A program made the translations under genes and the position numbers. A stretch of DNA of 64,000 nucleotides, from contig SFZH01000008.1 of the NCBI GenBank assembly GCA_021234535.1, positions 2,852,001 to 2,916,000 on the forward strand, read 5' to 3'. This DNA is from Stichopus chloronotus. Lineage: Eukaryota > Echinodermata > Holothuroidea > Aspidochirotida > Stichopodidae. Below the pieces are notes generated by a model. That model was not told the origin of the DNA. It worked only from the letters and a program-made list of their open reading frames with translations, and made no database searches. This document shows positions 38,701 through 50,898 of the stretch, piece by piece (position 1 is the first letter of the stretch; every line of letters begins with the position of its first letter).

Positions 38701-40104
38701 ACTGTGGCGATAGAAACTTACAAAGAGAACAGAACAGGGAGATCCCCTATTTTGTGCATTGTGCTGGTGTGCTTCTTGAGTGTAAGTCTGTCAGGAACAG
38801 CAAGCATAATATGTCAAGGGAGAAAAAACAAAATAATAAAGTGAAATCGCAGTTTTGTGCATACCATCACTGGAACTGAAGTTAGGAAAATTAGTCACAA
38901 AGTTATGGACCAAAAGGTTGATGTCATAACTTGGAATTATTGAGTCAAAAGTGCTTAAATTAGAAACGAGTGCCATGACTTGTGTTTCCTGTAATATTAT
39001 TGATAGTTGAAAAAACGCTATCGATCTGTAGCATAGGTTATCCATATACACAGTGTGATGGATTTTTGTTGCTTCTCAAAAGTGTATTCATTTAGAACCC
39101 AATAGAACACAAACAATATTTTATTGTGCTTACATATGTGAGAGTATAATGCAACTGAAATGAAGCTTTGGAAGATTTTAAGGTCATGCCTTGTTTAATG
39201 CCCACTGGCTGGTTCTGGCCTTTCCATCCTCTCCTCTTGTAGGTGTCATAGGTAGTCACTCATTTCTTCATCAAGATGCACTTAGTAGTTCCAAAACATG
39301 ATGCCCTCTGAATTCATACGTAAACATCACTTTAACTAGCAGCCTCTTTTCTAAACATTCTTATCCACCGTTGTTGTATGAACTCAACAAATTTCATACT
39401 CAGCCCTATGGTCATAAAACTGCACCATTTCATGATTCTTCGCCACTCTTTTACCTCAATGTGGAGAATTTCAAATTAACGTAAGAAATGTCTGTGGTTG
39501 TATCTCCCTCTCTGTTTAACAATAAATGCCAAAATCTATGTTCTATTCAGATCAGATTCAGCCATTATAGTGCACATGTCACTTTGTTCAGTCCTGCACT
39601 GTACTCCTCTATGTCAAATAACAGTCCCTTCAGAATTTTCCATTTGTCGAATCATGAAAACTTCTGTCTCTATCTGTGCTGGGGGAGAAAAAAAAGAGAA
39701 ATAAAAGGGGAAAAGAAAAAAATAAGGAAGCCCTAATTTTGTGAATGTTTGGAAACCTTTCATCATTCTCAAGCAAGAGAGAAAATGCCAATATTGTAAA
39801 TCCAAAGGCCGTGGTAGGCAAACACACCTGTCAGTAGGGTATTGGCAAGATCCCGGCATGTCAAAATCTGAGAGGCGGAGACTTTGTAGTTCCCATCTTC
39901 ATCTTGCCTCACTATTCTCATCTTTTTCATTCCAGTTGAATGGCGATATAGCTTGTCGAAGAAAAACCGTGGTTTTTGCTGCAAGGCGGCTGCATTAAAG
40001 CCGTCAGTAGAAGTACATGTAATCGCAAAATAAGTTCTTTTCTTAAAAACACACATGTACACAATAACTTTGATGTTGTAAGAAGAAGTTCTCCCCAAGG
40101 CAAA

Positions 40105-40150
40105 CAGACAGATAGGTAGACAGATAGGTAGACGGATAGACAGGCAGGCA
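40105..40150. repeat. GATA/GACA-like microsatellite
   Basis: Imperfect tandem array of 'acagataggtag' and 'acggatag' units ending in 'caggcaggca'. Confidence 0.8.
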
Positions 40151-40725
40151 ACGAAATGAAATGGTGAACAGACGGTAGAGCAGAAGAAGGACTTTTTATG
40201 AGAATTTTGGATGTTTTAATAATTTTGTCAGTGAGATTGAAGGTCCTTGATATGGATGGAAGAAGGATAGAGAGAAAATAGCAAAATTTATGGTGTTAAG
40301 AAACCCCATGTATCTACTGAATTCCGCAAAGTCTCTCCTAAGATATAAAATTGGTTGAGGAGTACATTAAAGCATGTATGATGCAAACTAATCTGGGAAC
40401 TTTACTAACAGTGGATTTAACTCTCTGCATGATAACCAAGTGACAAAACTTACAGTAACTTAAGCCATTGACTGGAAACAGTTGCGTAAATACAGCAAAA
40501 TGTGAAAACTGCTAAATTTGAGGTAATCAATACAGCCTTTACTTTCAGTCATCTCTCAAACAGAGCATTTACTCTGATGTAACTGAATTATTCTTGAGGT
40601 CATACACTGGGATGTTCCTTTAGAGCAACCTTTTTGTGTCTAGCCAGTCATTCTCTTCCACTTTATTGGTAGCCTGTACCTATAGCTTTTCTTTGAATGA
40701 AGAGTTAGGAGCATCAATGGATGAC

Positions 40726-41142
40726 TCAAATGGCAATTTTATTTTTATGATGTTTTCTTCTGCTGGGTGATCTGTCACCATCCAGCTTAAATAGTATTTC
40801 ATGTTCTGCATCACATATTTTATGAAATGAGCATGTTTTCAAGGGTTGGGCACGTGAAACAACATCATTGTTAACAAAAAAGGAGCCACTTTGTATAAGG
40901 GTATAGCTAGCACAATCTTGTATAATTTTTCCATCTAATTTAAATTGCGTTCTAGATTCATCGGATAAATAACATTGTTTAATATTTTGTTTAACATAGA
41001 AATACTGCATTTTAGAAGAAGATGATTTGAATTCTCCTGCCATTGTAGCAAGCACACAGTAGAAAGGTTTTATCATTCCACTCAATTTCTGACAAGTATT
41101 CATTCTAACATACTCCATAGCCTGTGGCTTCTTCTTTACCAT
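40726..41142 (-). CDS. Uncertain open frame, 138 aa
   Basis: The minus strand is open for 138 codons from an ATG and continues open for about 15 codons upstream. The product is Lys/Ser/Asp-rich, with a basic C-terminus (RSPSRRKHHKNK), and looks more protein-like than typical chance frames here. No domain, signal or membrane segment is recognised and no splice context is obvious. It may be a decayed retroposed fragment or chance. Confidence 0.2.
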   Translation of the reverse strand: MVKKKPQAMEYVRMNTCQKLSGMIKPFYCVLATMAGEFKSSSSKMQYFYVKQNIKQCYLSDESRTQFKLDGKIIQDCASYTLIQSGSFFVNNDVVSRAQPLKTCSFHKICDAEHEILFKLDGDRSPSRRKHHKNKIAI

Positions 41143-44100
41143 TTTCCTACTTACATGCCATTGTAGTCTTTCATATATGTTTTCTCAATTGTATTCGCTG
41201 TTTATGTTTCCTTTTTAAGTTTGAGTGGGTTCTTTTCTTCTGATATGTATTTCATCTTCCACGTTAATCTTCACAAATATTCATCAGTGAGTTGCATCAT
41301 TGCATCATAATTATTACAGTTGAAGGTTTATTGTAAATCATTTTACTCTGTGTCTTTGACTTCCTCACCTAATTGCCTTGCTTCAACTCACAGGAGGAAC
41401 TTGAACTGGTACCCTGGTAGTGACTGGCCACGTATTGTTTGTCAACAGTCCCGCACACCTCTACCTGTATCAGTGTAGATGTAATGGTTGCTAGATAATA
41501 CAACCACCTCCCCAGACAAATATTTGTCCAAGGGATATTTGTCCAGTCACAAAATCTTACATAATGAGGCAAGCATTTCCTGTACTGTATGTCTGTATTA
41601 GCTGATATTGAATTCGCATAAATGCTCTTATGTATGTGCAGAATTTTTCATTAGTAAAGTAAGTATGAATTGCCAGTAGTATTATTTGTTAATTCAGATT
41701 GAAGTATCTCTTTGTTCATACTTTTCACTGTTCATGTTCATTCTGAAATTTAAAGCCTGGGCCTCCCTTGCACAGTTTAATTTTAACTAAAATTTGCAAA
41801 CCTGAATTTCCGTTAACAATTAACGTAAGTTATGAGCAAGAAATCGATCTACCCCGTTGAGACAACAAGTACTGAAAGAAATTGTGATGCTATTCATGTT
41901 CAAACAGCTTATCAGTTCCATTTGCACTGATTTAGTTGAGAGTTGAATTGCCGTTTTGAATCACGCTTTTGTAACCTGTGCTTGAAACAAATAGTGACTA
42001 CGACAGAAGTCTGAACTCCATGCCAGATGACTTGATCACATGGGTTCTAGCTAGACGATTCTGAGTGGCAACTCCAGTGCTTTTTCAATGCAGTGGGACT
42101 GAGTGGGTACGCCGTCATGGTGGGGAGGTGTAAGAGGAAGAGGGTGTCTGTCAGAAATTTTTTTTTGTCAATCTTACTGGTGGTGTGATACATTAGCTGG
42201 AGCGTCTCATTTTTCATCAAATGACCAGATATTGCAGTAGCATATAGTGAAGGGTATTTCCATGAAATTTCATGGAATTTTGTGCCTGCCTGCAGTCTCT
42301 TAATTAGCTCTTCATGCCAGGCTGCAAGAGTCAGTGTCAGCCACAGCCAGGAGTTGACTATGACGGTGGCTAGAACCCTGCATGTAAATAAAGCTAAATG
42401 CTACCTGACAAATAGTTGACAGTAAACCTTGTATTTTAAATGAAGGACGGTGGAAGACATTATAGTCTCAGAATATATTGTAGCCTGGTAAACATGCAGT
42501 TTGTGATATATGGCCACACATAATCAACTGAGGAATTCTCAAAGTAATTTTGAAGTAATTCCCTTATAGAGAAGAACAAAATTTGTGGCAAACAAAACTG
42601 TGGTGACTCAACACAGACTCTATGTACATGTGAATAACCTTCGGAAGTTTGCAACTTTTGAGAGTGATCTTTCAAAATAAAGATAATGGTACAAAGTAAT
42701 TGCTTCAATATTTAGGAATTGAAGTTGGTCAATGTAGGCCCCATTTAAAAAACATCAACACCTTCAGCGAGATAATTCGTAATTGCTTAGGTCACCACAC
42801 CCCAGCTCTGCACATTGACATGGGACTCTCAAAATTCTGTAGATTTCACACATTGACTAGATATATACTTGTTCAGCGCCTGACTCGTTGTTTAACGGGG
42901 TAAAAATTTGGTGTATGTCTAAATTAAGTTGAGATGATTGAGAGATCTTTTCTTGTATAAAAGCAACTGCAGTACTTTGGGAAACTTCCTGCAAAATGTT
43001 TGTGGATGGAGCTGACTACTTTTGTTCCCTGACTTGAGTGTCTCAACTTTCCTGGAGTACTTTCGTTTCAAGTTATTTTGCTCAAAATGGATGGGACGTA
43101 CTTGTTACTGTATGGTTGCATAAGATTTGTCTTGCATGGTCTCACAGTATATAAGGGCACAGATCGAACAGTATGTTTGTCTAATTCTTTAAATTGTCAA
43201 TGTGGGATATTTGTTCATGCAAGGTCATGTTTGTTGTGTTATAGGAGAATAGGATTAGTGCTCTTTGGTAGCTGTACAGTATTACAATTAAAAAGTCACA
43301 GTGTTGATGCCTGCAAGCATGTGCGCCATTTTGGCTATTGTGCAGGATACTTGTTTGTTGTTGAGTATCTGACTCATGTTGCTGAATTGTGCCTGCTTGA
43401 AGGAAAGATTCTCATGCCGGTAGTCTTTACAGATTTTCATGAGAAGGGGGGGGGGGGCACCCACTTACGTAACCAGGAAAGGGTCACGCCGAGAGGGTTT
43501 CCCTCTTTATGGAACATTACATTATGAGGACATTTGATATAGCACTCTATTCTGCAGTGGAGTGGAGTTTTTGTAGTGTGTGCAGGAATTCTTTTTGGAG
43601 ACAGTTGTTGTTTAACAGTGGTGGCAGTTTTCATGGGGGGGGGAGAGGTCAATAGGCCACTCCCTGAGAACTTTTCTTCCAGAACATGGCTTGTAATCAG
43701 TTCAGTATTAAACTGAAAGTCTCATCAAGTCTCTCTGTAGGTTCACGACAGTGATAGCAAATGAGCTACATGTTACTGGGGATGTTCTTATCTTCAAATC
43801 AAGGTCTTTCATCTTCAACTTAGTTCTTGCAATCTCTTATATCATCTGCATATCCTACAGTAATTGAGTAATCTGCTGCATACTGCAGATGCTGCATTAG
43901 CTATCAAGTATTGTATGCCAGTTGACTTCACCTATTTTGTTGACATCAAAAGAAAAATGACGAAGCACTTTTGCCTGAACATAGAGCGAATAGTTGGGGT
44001 GGATTTTAAGTGGGAAAGTCTTAAAGGTTGTGTGACATGTAAATGACATTTTGGAGTATTGGGTGTATTAAAAATTGAAAATGCTGAAAATAGCCACAAA

Positions 44101-45591
44101 TTCCTTCTAATCCATCAAATAATTGACAATTTTACTGGCATAATCCCATCTCACACCTACATTAGAAAAAACATTGGCTGAGTCTGCAAAATTTTAATGT
44201 CAAGAGATGGACTCTCCCACTCCATGCATCTGTTTTGCTTTTTCATCAAACTTTGAGAGAGTCATTCTCAAAAACAGAAATGGATATGAACAAAATTCCA
44301 ACGGTTTGTCATCTGGGCTTCACTCTGCAACTTCTGAATGAAGCCAGCTGTTTTCTAGATGCATGTCATGTGACCTTTAAATGGTCACAAGAAAAGCTGT
44401 TAGTTTTCTCTCATACGGCACTTACATTGCCTCGGGATCCAAGATGCAAAGGAAACAAAGAATGGTAAAGAATGTCCACCACCAACATGATCCTGCAATA
44501 TATTCCAATTTGACAATAGTGTTACCACCACATCGTTACAGATATGTGACAAAGGACAGCAAAAGGTGATTTGTGTTTCATCACTCATGTTGTTTTGCCA
44601 ATGACACAATGTCCAATATATAAGAAAGTGAAACTGCTACTTTAAAAACCAATGTAGTAGTTGATGGATAGTGCTTGTCTAAGATTCCCAAAGCTGGTAA
44701 ATTTGAAATACAAATGAAGAAGATTTCATTGGAGCCCGCTTTTTGTGGCTGAATACATCTCTGCGGTGAAGAAGCGGATTCTCCGACTTTTCCCATTGTT
44801 TTGTTTCCATGGAGATGGGCAGAAATACCTTTAGGGCATTCAAAATCCTGTCTCTTTGCTGTTTTATTTTTCTCTTATTTTTGTACGGAAGTGGAACGCA
44901 ACCTCGGATTATGGACATAGTTACTCTTTGCCAGGTTTCATTTGCTCACTTGAAAATGAAAGAAATTCAGGAGCAATTTGGGGTCTTTTAATTACAGCAC
45001 CAGAAGTTGAAGTATTAAATTGAATATCTCTGGTCCAAGTCTTCTATCAGTTGATGAGAGATGGATTGTGACTGAACGACAGTCATATTATTGAAACAAG
45101 GATCGGTGAAAAATGAAGTAAATGAAATTAAGATAGGAAAATATCATATTGTGCCCTTGAGATTCTGATAGTATATATAACATTCATGTCAGTCTCTCAA
45201 GAGAATGATGCATGGAAAAAGTCTCTAGTGGCATAATTATGATTATTACTATAAGTGAATAAGACTGATGGAGTATCACTTAAAGGGGCTCACTGAGTTG
45301 ATATTGATAAGTGTGTGATGATTTTAAAGGACAGAGCCACATCATAATTTGGGAAGTTTCACATCCAATAGTTATGAAATTGGCAAAATTTTGTTAATGT
45401 TCGACCCTGACTTGTACTGGCTGTGTGGGTATGAATTGATACTATTGTGAAAAGTGTTTTGTCACGAATTTTTAAAACGTTATTTAATCACTCCTTACGC
45501 ACTCACTATGAAACACATGGGGATCCTCTTAGTTTGACCATCTGTCATTACTACGTGAAGAAAACTTGACAAGTTTAGGAGAATTAAATGA

Positions 45592-45718
45592 AATTCACAG
45601 TGCGTACTCCCTCACCTCATATGACCTATGCATTACCGTATTGACCATGGTCTAGCATCTGGCAATTTTGTGTGTGTGTGCGTTTGTGTATCTTGCCACC
45701 GCCCTTCTGTAATTGCCA
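45592..45718 (+). repeat. DIRS left inverted terminal repeat
   Basis: From 'cacctcatat' (about 45614) to 'cttctgtaattgcc' it is the reverse complement of the right end, including the TG tract matching the right (CA)n tract. The outermost about 22 bases are absent from the right repeat but present in the ICR. Confidence 0.85.
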
Positions 45719-45866
45719 TCCTTTATGGTCTGACAGCGAAGTTCCTAGCTGCCTTTGTATCTGCCTTAATCTTCCTTGGTTTTCCAAATTTTCGAGCTTG
45801 CGAGGAAGGCCTCCCCTGCGCCGTCTGCCGTTTGTGGCCTCGGGTGTGTTGGGCGTCTACCGGGGA

Positions 45867-47785
45867 ATGGTTGCGTGTGAAGAGCAACAGGGGAAGACAG
45901 CCCTAAAATCCCGCAAGAAGAAAGCCGCAGCCGGTCAGTCATCTTCCCAGCCAGCATCGGATCGCCGTACCTGGGACTCTTCGATCGATCGCCGTACCTG
46001 GGACCCTTAACCCAATAGCTGTACCCAGGATCCCGCGATGGAGCGCCGTCCCCAGGATCGGGATAGCGAGAGCCGTACCCGGGATGCAAGCCCTACCCGG
46101 GATCCGCCACCTCCATGCGATCGTAGTTCATCGTCTACCACTCGGGCCGCCATGGCAGATGGCACAAGACCCAACAGGAGCGAAGAGGCCGCCCCACGTG
46201 GGGGCGTAAGTCCTACTGTTACCCACTCCACCATGGCGGTTGGTGTAAGTCCTGTCCTAACCTCCGAGGCCCCCAGAGCTCCCAGGCTAAGTCCTCCGCT
46301 GCAGCCTGCCGCCGTGGCTGCAAGCGTGCTTCCCCGTGCACTGCTGGTCACTGTGGTAGGTGGTGTAAGTCCGGCTGCCTCTGCCAGGCCCAGTCCCTTG
46401 GAGGCGGGTCTGCTCCCAGAAGAGCCTTTCATGGAGGACAGCGTTGTCCTTGACCTCTTTGCGTCCAGCTGGGAGTTGTTCTCCAGGCAAGCACGCAACT
46501 TTGAAGGGTTCCCGCCAATGCCAAGCCGCTGATCCCAGGTTCGTAAGCCTCCACCCGGGAGGTGCGTCGAGTCCTCCGAGTCGTCGCCGTCGTCGGATGA
46601 CCGCAATTTTGGCGCCGTCACCGTTCATTGCCGCATAGTCAGCAGGACGCAGTCATTGGGCAGGTAAAGGACCTTTTAGAGCGGCTCCTCTCACATCAAG
46701 CCAGCCCCGCACCGCAGGGCTCGTTGGCCCCCAACTCCAACCCGGCGCGTCGACCTGCTTCGCCGTCGCGCGACAGGGATCAGCTTTTCCGCAGTTGGGC
46801 ACCTCAGGACACCCCAGCGACCAGCACTCCGCCGTGTGAGCGCAGAGATCCTCCGAGGGGGAGGATGACGAGACCGTGTGGGGCACGGACACATCAGTAG
46901 AGGCCTTTGAGCGCGCAGCCACGGTACTGGGTAGGACCCTAGGCTACCAGCCAGACCTTCTCTGGCTGCAGCAGAGGCGTCGGCCTCACGCTTAACGTTG
47001 AACGAGGCGTCGTCTGCACCGCGAGCTTCTATCCTGTTCGATGCGGAGTGCGGGCAAAGATTTCAATTGTTGGCGTTGGCCTGCCAGTGGACAGCATTCC
47101 AGCGAGACGCGGTTAGGGCGTTTCACGTTGACGAATCTGACTGCCTGAACCTCTTTTCAGTACCGCATATCCCTGTGCGAGTTAGGGAGCGGCTATGCGC
47201 GGCGGGCACTTTGGACGCCCGAGACAGGTTCTGCGATAGGAATTCGTGCTGCTTGGAAACTGCCTTGTACGACTTTGATCACGCGTCGAGGGCAGGAATG
47301 AAATACGCATCGGCCCGCCTCTTGTTTGCAGAGTTGTTAAATCATTCCTTCTCGCAGGCTTACACTGCGGACATCTCTTGCACGGATACGGGCGCAGTTA
47401 TTGCCCTGCTCGGCCCTGTTGCATGCAGTGTTTTTGATCAGTTTGCTCGCATATCCATCAAAGCAACTACTACTCGACAGGACCAAGTCCTCGATTCGTT
47501 AGATTGGTCGTCCTGCACCGCGGTTGAGGCGTTTAGGGATCTGCCAATCCTAGGCAACAATCTCTTCGGCGGGCAGTTTGACGCGAAGCTCCGAGAGGAG
47601 GCGGAGCGGCTCAAGGCCCTCAGGGAGGCCAATGAGCATGTCCTGCCTCAGAAACCCCACAAACCAGTAGTCCCGCCAGCAGGGTTCCGGGCGGAATCGT
47701 AGATCAGGCCAGGGCCAGTACCGGCAAGACAAGGCATCCCAGCAGAGGTACCAACAGCAAAGGTACCAACCCTACTCTCGCTAGG
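45867..47785 (+). pseudogene. gag: DIRS gag-like region (broken)
   Basis: The first ATG (45867) opens a basic, Ser/Gln-rich frame (KSRKKKAAAGQSSS) with a repeated DRRTWD peptide and a stop at 46008-46010. The same frame continues from 46038 to 46532 with proline-rich sequence and three GVSP repeats. Two or more frameshifts between 46532 and 46998 lead into the best-preserved frame, 46998-47702, a 234-codon segment resembling the capsid-like part of DIRS gag proteins. It ends in a Gln/Arg-rich tail (KASQQRYQQQRYQPYSR) in another frame near 47720-47785. The gag role is inferred from position upstream of RT and from composition; no catalytic motif is expected. Confidence 0.7.
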
Positions 47786-47899
47786 GCGGCTCTGGTAGCG
47801 GCGATGGGCGGTCTGACTCGCGCCAGCAGCAACAGCAGCCGGGCCAATCCAATTACCGCTCCTGCAATAGAGGCAGCCACTCCAAGAGGCTCTAGGGAT

Positions 47900-49660
47900 G
47901 CCCACCTCACCGCAGTGTCTTGGCCGGTGGGAGGGCAGCTGCGACACTTCCTTCCGACGTGGCGGGCGATCGTGCCGGACGCCTGGGTTCTGGGGGTCAT
48001 CGCTGAAGGCTACAGGATCGAATTCACGGCTCCCCCACCTCATCTGGCCTCGTCTGGCCAACACCGATCTCGGACGAAGAGACACAAAGGGTTGCTCCTG
48101 AGCAAGAGCTCAGTGACCTCGACAAAGGCACAGCTGTCCTTGCGGTCCATGCCGAGAACGACCTTCTGTTCCACTCCACCTTCTCTCTGACCCCGAAGAA
48201 GAATGGGACGTGGAGACCCATCCTGAACCTCAAGCCCCTCAACAAACAGTTTGTTTGCCCGGTGGGGTTCAGGATGGAGACGCTCGCAACGATACTTCCC
48301 CTTCTGGCCAAGGGCATGTGGGTGACGTCAGTAGACCTCAAGGACGCGTACCTCCATATTCCGATCCATAGCGCGTCGAGGCGTTTCCTCGCTTTCTGCT
48401 ACCGCGGAACAACTACCACTTTGTAGCCTTGCCCTTCGGGCTGTCGACCGTGCCGCGAGTATTCACACGGGTAATACGGGCGGTTCTAGCGTTCCTCCGG
48501 CGAGCCGGTATCATTGTCTTTGCTTATCTAGACGACTGTCTGGTGTTGGGGTCCTCAGAGTCTGACGCGCACAACAACACCATGCACGTCTTGCACACAT
48601 TGCACGACCTAGGCTGGGTCGTGAACGAAGCGAAATTGTCACTCACACCTTCTCAAACGATAACTTACATCAGTGCGCGTTTAGACTTCTCCTCTGGGAT
48701 GGCCTTCCCGACGGAGGAGCGGGTGTTGGACGCAAACAAGATCTTAGCCTCGCCGCAAGCGCCGGTCCTCCTGTGGCAACAGTTACTCGGGCAGTTGGCA
48801 AGCCTAGTAGACCTCCTCGGCCTTTGCCGGCTGCACATGCGGCCGCTCCAGCGCCATTTCCTAGCACACGCCCTGGCGCCAGATCTGCGCCCGAACCAGC
48901 TGATCCCGCTGCCTGCGGAGCTACGGCCTTTTCTGCAGTTGTAGACGTGGGAAGCCAATCTCACGGCAGGCAGACCGTTTCGCAATGTGGCGCCTCTAGC
49001 TACAATCACCACAGAAGCTTTGCAGTTGGGTTGGGGCGCAACGTGGAACCATCGGGTGGTCCCGAATGGAAGCGGCCCAGTGTATCAATGTCCTAAAAAC
49101 GGAAGCTGTGCTACGGGCGATTCAACGTTGGTGCACAGCTCTCGCGGGTCACATAGTAACGGTGCGTTTGGACAACTCCACCACGGTAGCTTACATCAAC
49201 CGCCACGGGGGCACCAGGTCGGTGGCCCAACTGCGATGGGTGTGGGACCTCCTGCTCATTTGCCAATCATTAGGGATAATGCTTCGGGCGGCGCACCTAG
49301 CGGGCCTGCAGAATGTTGTGGCAGACGCGCTGTCTCGAGGCACTTTCGATTCCGGTGCATGGACACTTGGGCGTCGGTGGGCAAGCCACCTCTTTGCTCT
49401 TTACGGTCGGCCCTCGGTAGACATGTTTGCGTCTCCATCCGATGCCCAGCTGCCGACCTTTGTGTCGCTTTACGCGACGCCCACGGCGTGGAGGGTGGAC
49501 GCCCTCTCCTTCCCGTGGATGGCCTTGCGATGTATGGGTTCCCTCCGTTCGCCTTAATCCGCACTGTCCTCTGACGGCTCCAGAACACGCTGGCGGACCT
49601 TCTAGTAGTAGCCCCGTGCTGGCCGAACCAAGCGGCAGGCTTTTCTGCGAGGCTGCAGAC
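47900..49660 (+). pseudogene. DIRS reverse transcriptase/RNase H (broken), with possible MT-like tail
   Basis: RT starts with GYRIEFTAPPP near 48007 and shifts frame to reach NGTWRPILNLKPLN and TSVDLKDAYLHIPI (first catalytic Asp about 48334). A second shift near 48405 leads to LPFGLSTVPRVFT and the active site YLDD (48525-48536), intact. After a stop at 48942-48944 comes RNase H: TTEALQLGWGA (49008-; usually TTDAS, so the first acidic residue is Glu), INVLKTEAVLRAI, VRLDNSTTVAYIN (Asp 49171) and VVADALSRG (Asp 49324). VDMFASPSDAQLPTF through YGFPPFALI (49405-49574) matches the conserved segment after RNase H in this group, possibly the methyltransferase-like domain described in DIRS1 elements. 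At least three frameshifts and two stops disable it. Confidence 0.88.
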
Positions 49661-50636
49661 ATTGCCGTGGCAGCCAATCGTCCCAACATGCTTAGAACTT
49701 ATGATTCGCGTCTCGAGCATTACTACGCCTGGGCGGACGAGAATGCTCTCGATCCCGTGGAAATGTCTGCCTTAGACCTGGCCAACTTCTTCTGCGTCCT
49801 CTTCTGGGAGGGGAAGCAGGTGAACACGATCCTCAACTACCGCTTGGCGATTGCAGCGGTCCACCGGGGATTCGCCCACGGTTCTACAATAGGTACCAGC
49901 GTGGCCCTCCGCCAGCTTCTACAGTTCATGTTCCATCGGCGCCCTCCGTCGTGACGTTTGGCTCCCTCATGTCAATCAACGCGGTCTTGGACAAGCTTGC
50001 CAAGCCACCGTACGAACCGCTACACAATGCACTGCTAGATCTTATCACGTTCAAAGTCCTGTTTTTAGTGGCCGCGACCTCAGCGCGGCGCTGGGCCTCG
50101 CTCCACGCCTTCACCTTGCATCCGGGCTTCCTAGGGTTGGACCCCTCGGGGGCTGCCTTAACTAAGCTGCGCCTCCTCGGTACCGGAGAATAGGTTACGC
50201 TGCCCCGTCAGGGCACTAAAGTGGTATATTGAGTGTACTAAGAATGTCCGGACGTTGGACCGGCTGTTCCTGCTCCCGTGTCTCCCCTTTAAGCTGGTCT
50301 CGAAGGAGACGCTCTCACACTGGATCTTGTCGCTGATCCGGCCGCACGTTAGCCCTACGAAACGCGTTCGGGCCCACGACGTAGACTGGCAGGCGACTTC
50401 TTCGGCATGGTTCCTCGGCATGGTTCTGCGGCATACCTTTAGAGGACATCATCGCGGCGGCCACGTGGAAGACCCCGCCCTCCTTCGTGTCGTGCTACCT
50501 CACCAACACGCCGACAGCAGATGAGGCTTTCGCCCGCGCCGTCCTTCAGCCCCCCCTCGGTGTAATCCTGCCCGCCGCCGACAACCCTGTGTCAGCAATG
50601 CATAGGTTATATGAGGTGAGGGAGTACGCGCTGTGA
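49600..50636 (+). pseudogene. DIRS tyrosine recombinase (broken)
   Basis: The N-terminal core-binding part is readable from RPNMLRTYDSRLEHYYAW to LRQLLQFMFHRRPPS (stop at 49954). A shifted frame from 49951 gives ALLDLITFKVLFLVAATSARRW, holding the first catalytic Arg (50086-50091). Another shift reaches CPVRALKWYIECTK and RAHDVDWQATSSAW (50372-): the His is present, but the expected HxxR arginine is replaced. A last shift gives IIAAATWKTPPSFVSCYL, with the nucleophilic Tyr codon at 50496-50498. The frame ends at 50634-50636, inside the ICR. DIRS recombinases integrate circular cDNA; this copy cannot make an active enzyme as it stands. Confidence 0.85.
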
Positions 50637-50668
50637 ATTCCCCAAAACTCCCTGGTTTGGGAATTCGC
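50597..50668 (+). repeat. DIRS internal complementary region (ICR)
   Basis: Bases 50597-50639 are the reverse complement of the left outer end (two differences) and 50640-50668 are the exact reverse complement of the right outer end. Together they spell, on the minus strand, the junction formed when the element's ends meet in a circle. In DIRS1 models this region templates the missing terminal bases during circular intermediate formation. The recombinase stop codon lies within it. Confidence 0.92.
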
Positions 50669-50822
50669 ACCTGCGACCAATCTTTGTGAGACTCCTTTCA
50701 CCAACGACCTCGATGGTCGATCTTCGTCCACGATGGCCTATGTAAGCACGGGTCAAGTGTTTTCTTCACCCACTCTTCCTCCAGATCGACACTTTGCAGT
50801 CAACCTATGCTCTTTCAGCCTG

Positions 50823-50846
50823 GGAATTACGGAAGGGTGGTGGCCA

Positions 50847-50898
<52 letters not shown>

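Larger units (their letters stand above)
38701..45591. other. No clear gene
   Basis: AT-rich, intron-like. It includes a polypurine tract at about 39678-39730, a GATA/GACA-type microsatellite at 40105-40150 and 12 consecutive G at 43446-43457. Open frames at 43078-43527 (+) and others lack domains. The minus-strand frame at 40726-41142 is listed separately. Confidence 0.4.

Noticed and set aside
43078..43527. 149-codon open frame on the + strand
   Set aside because: No domain or conserved motif is visible; it ends by reading through a poly-G run, and a leading Leu/Cys-rich stretch does not form a clear signal peptide.
46007..46621. 204-codon minus-strand frame
   Set aside because: Lies antisense to the DIRS gag region; long frames on both strands follow from its high GC content.
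47648..48341. Overlapping minus-strand frames in the DIRS element
   Set aside because: Antisense shadows of the gag/RT region without family features.
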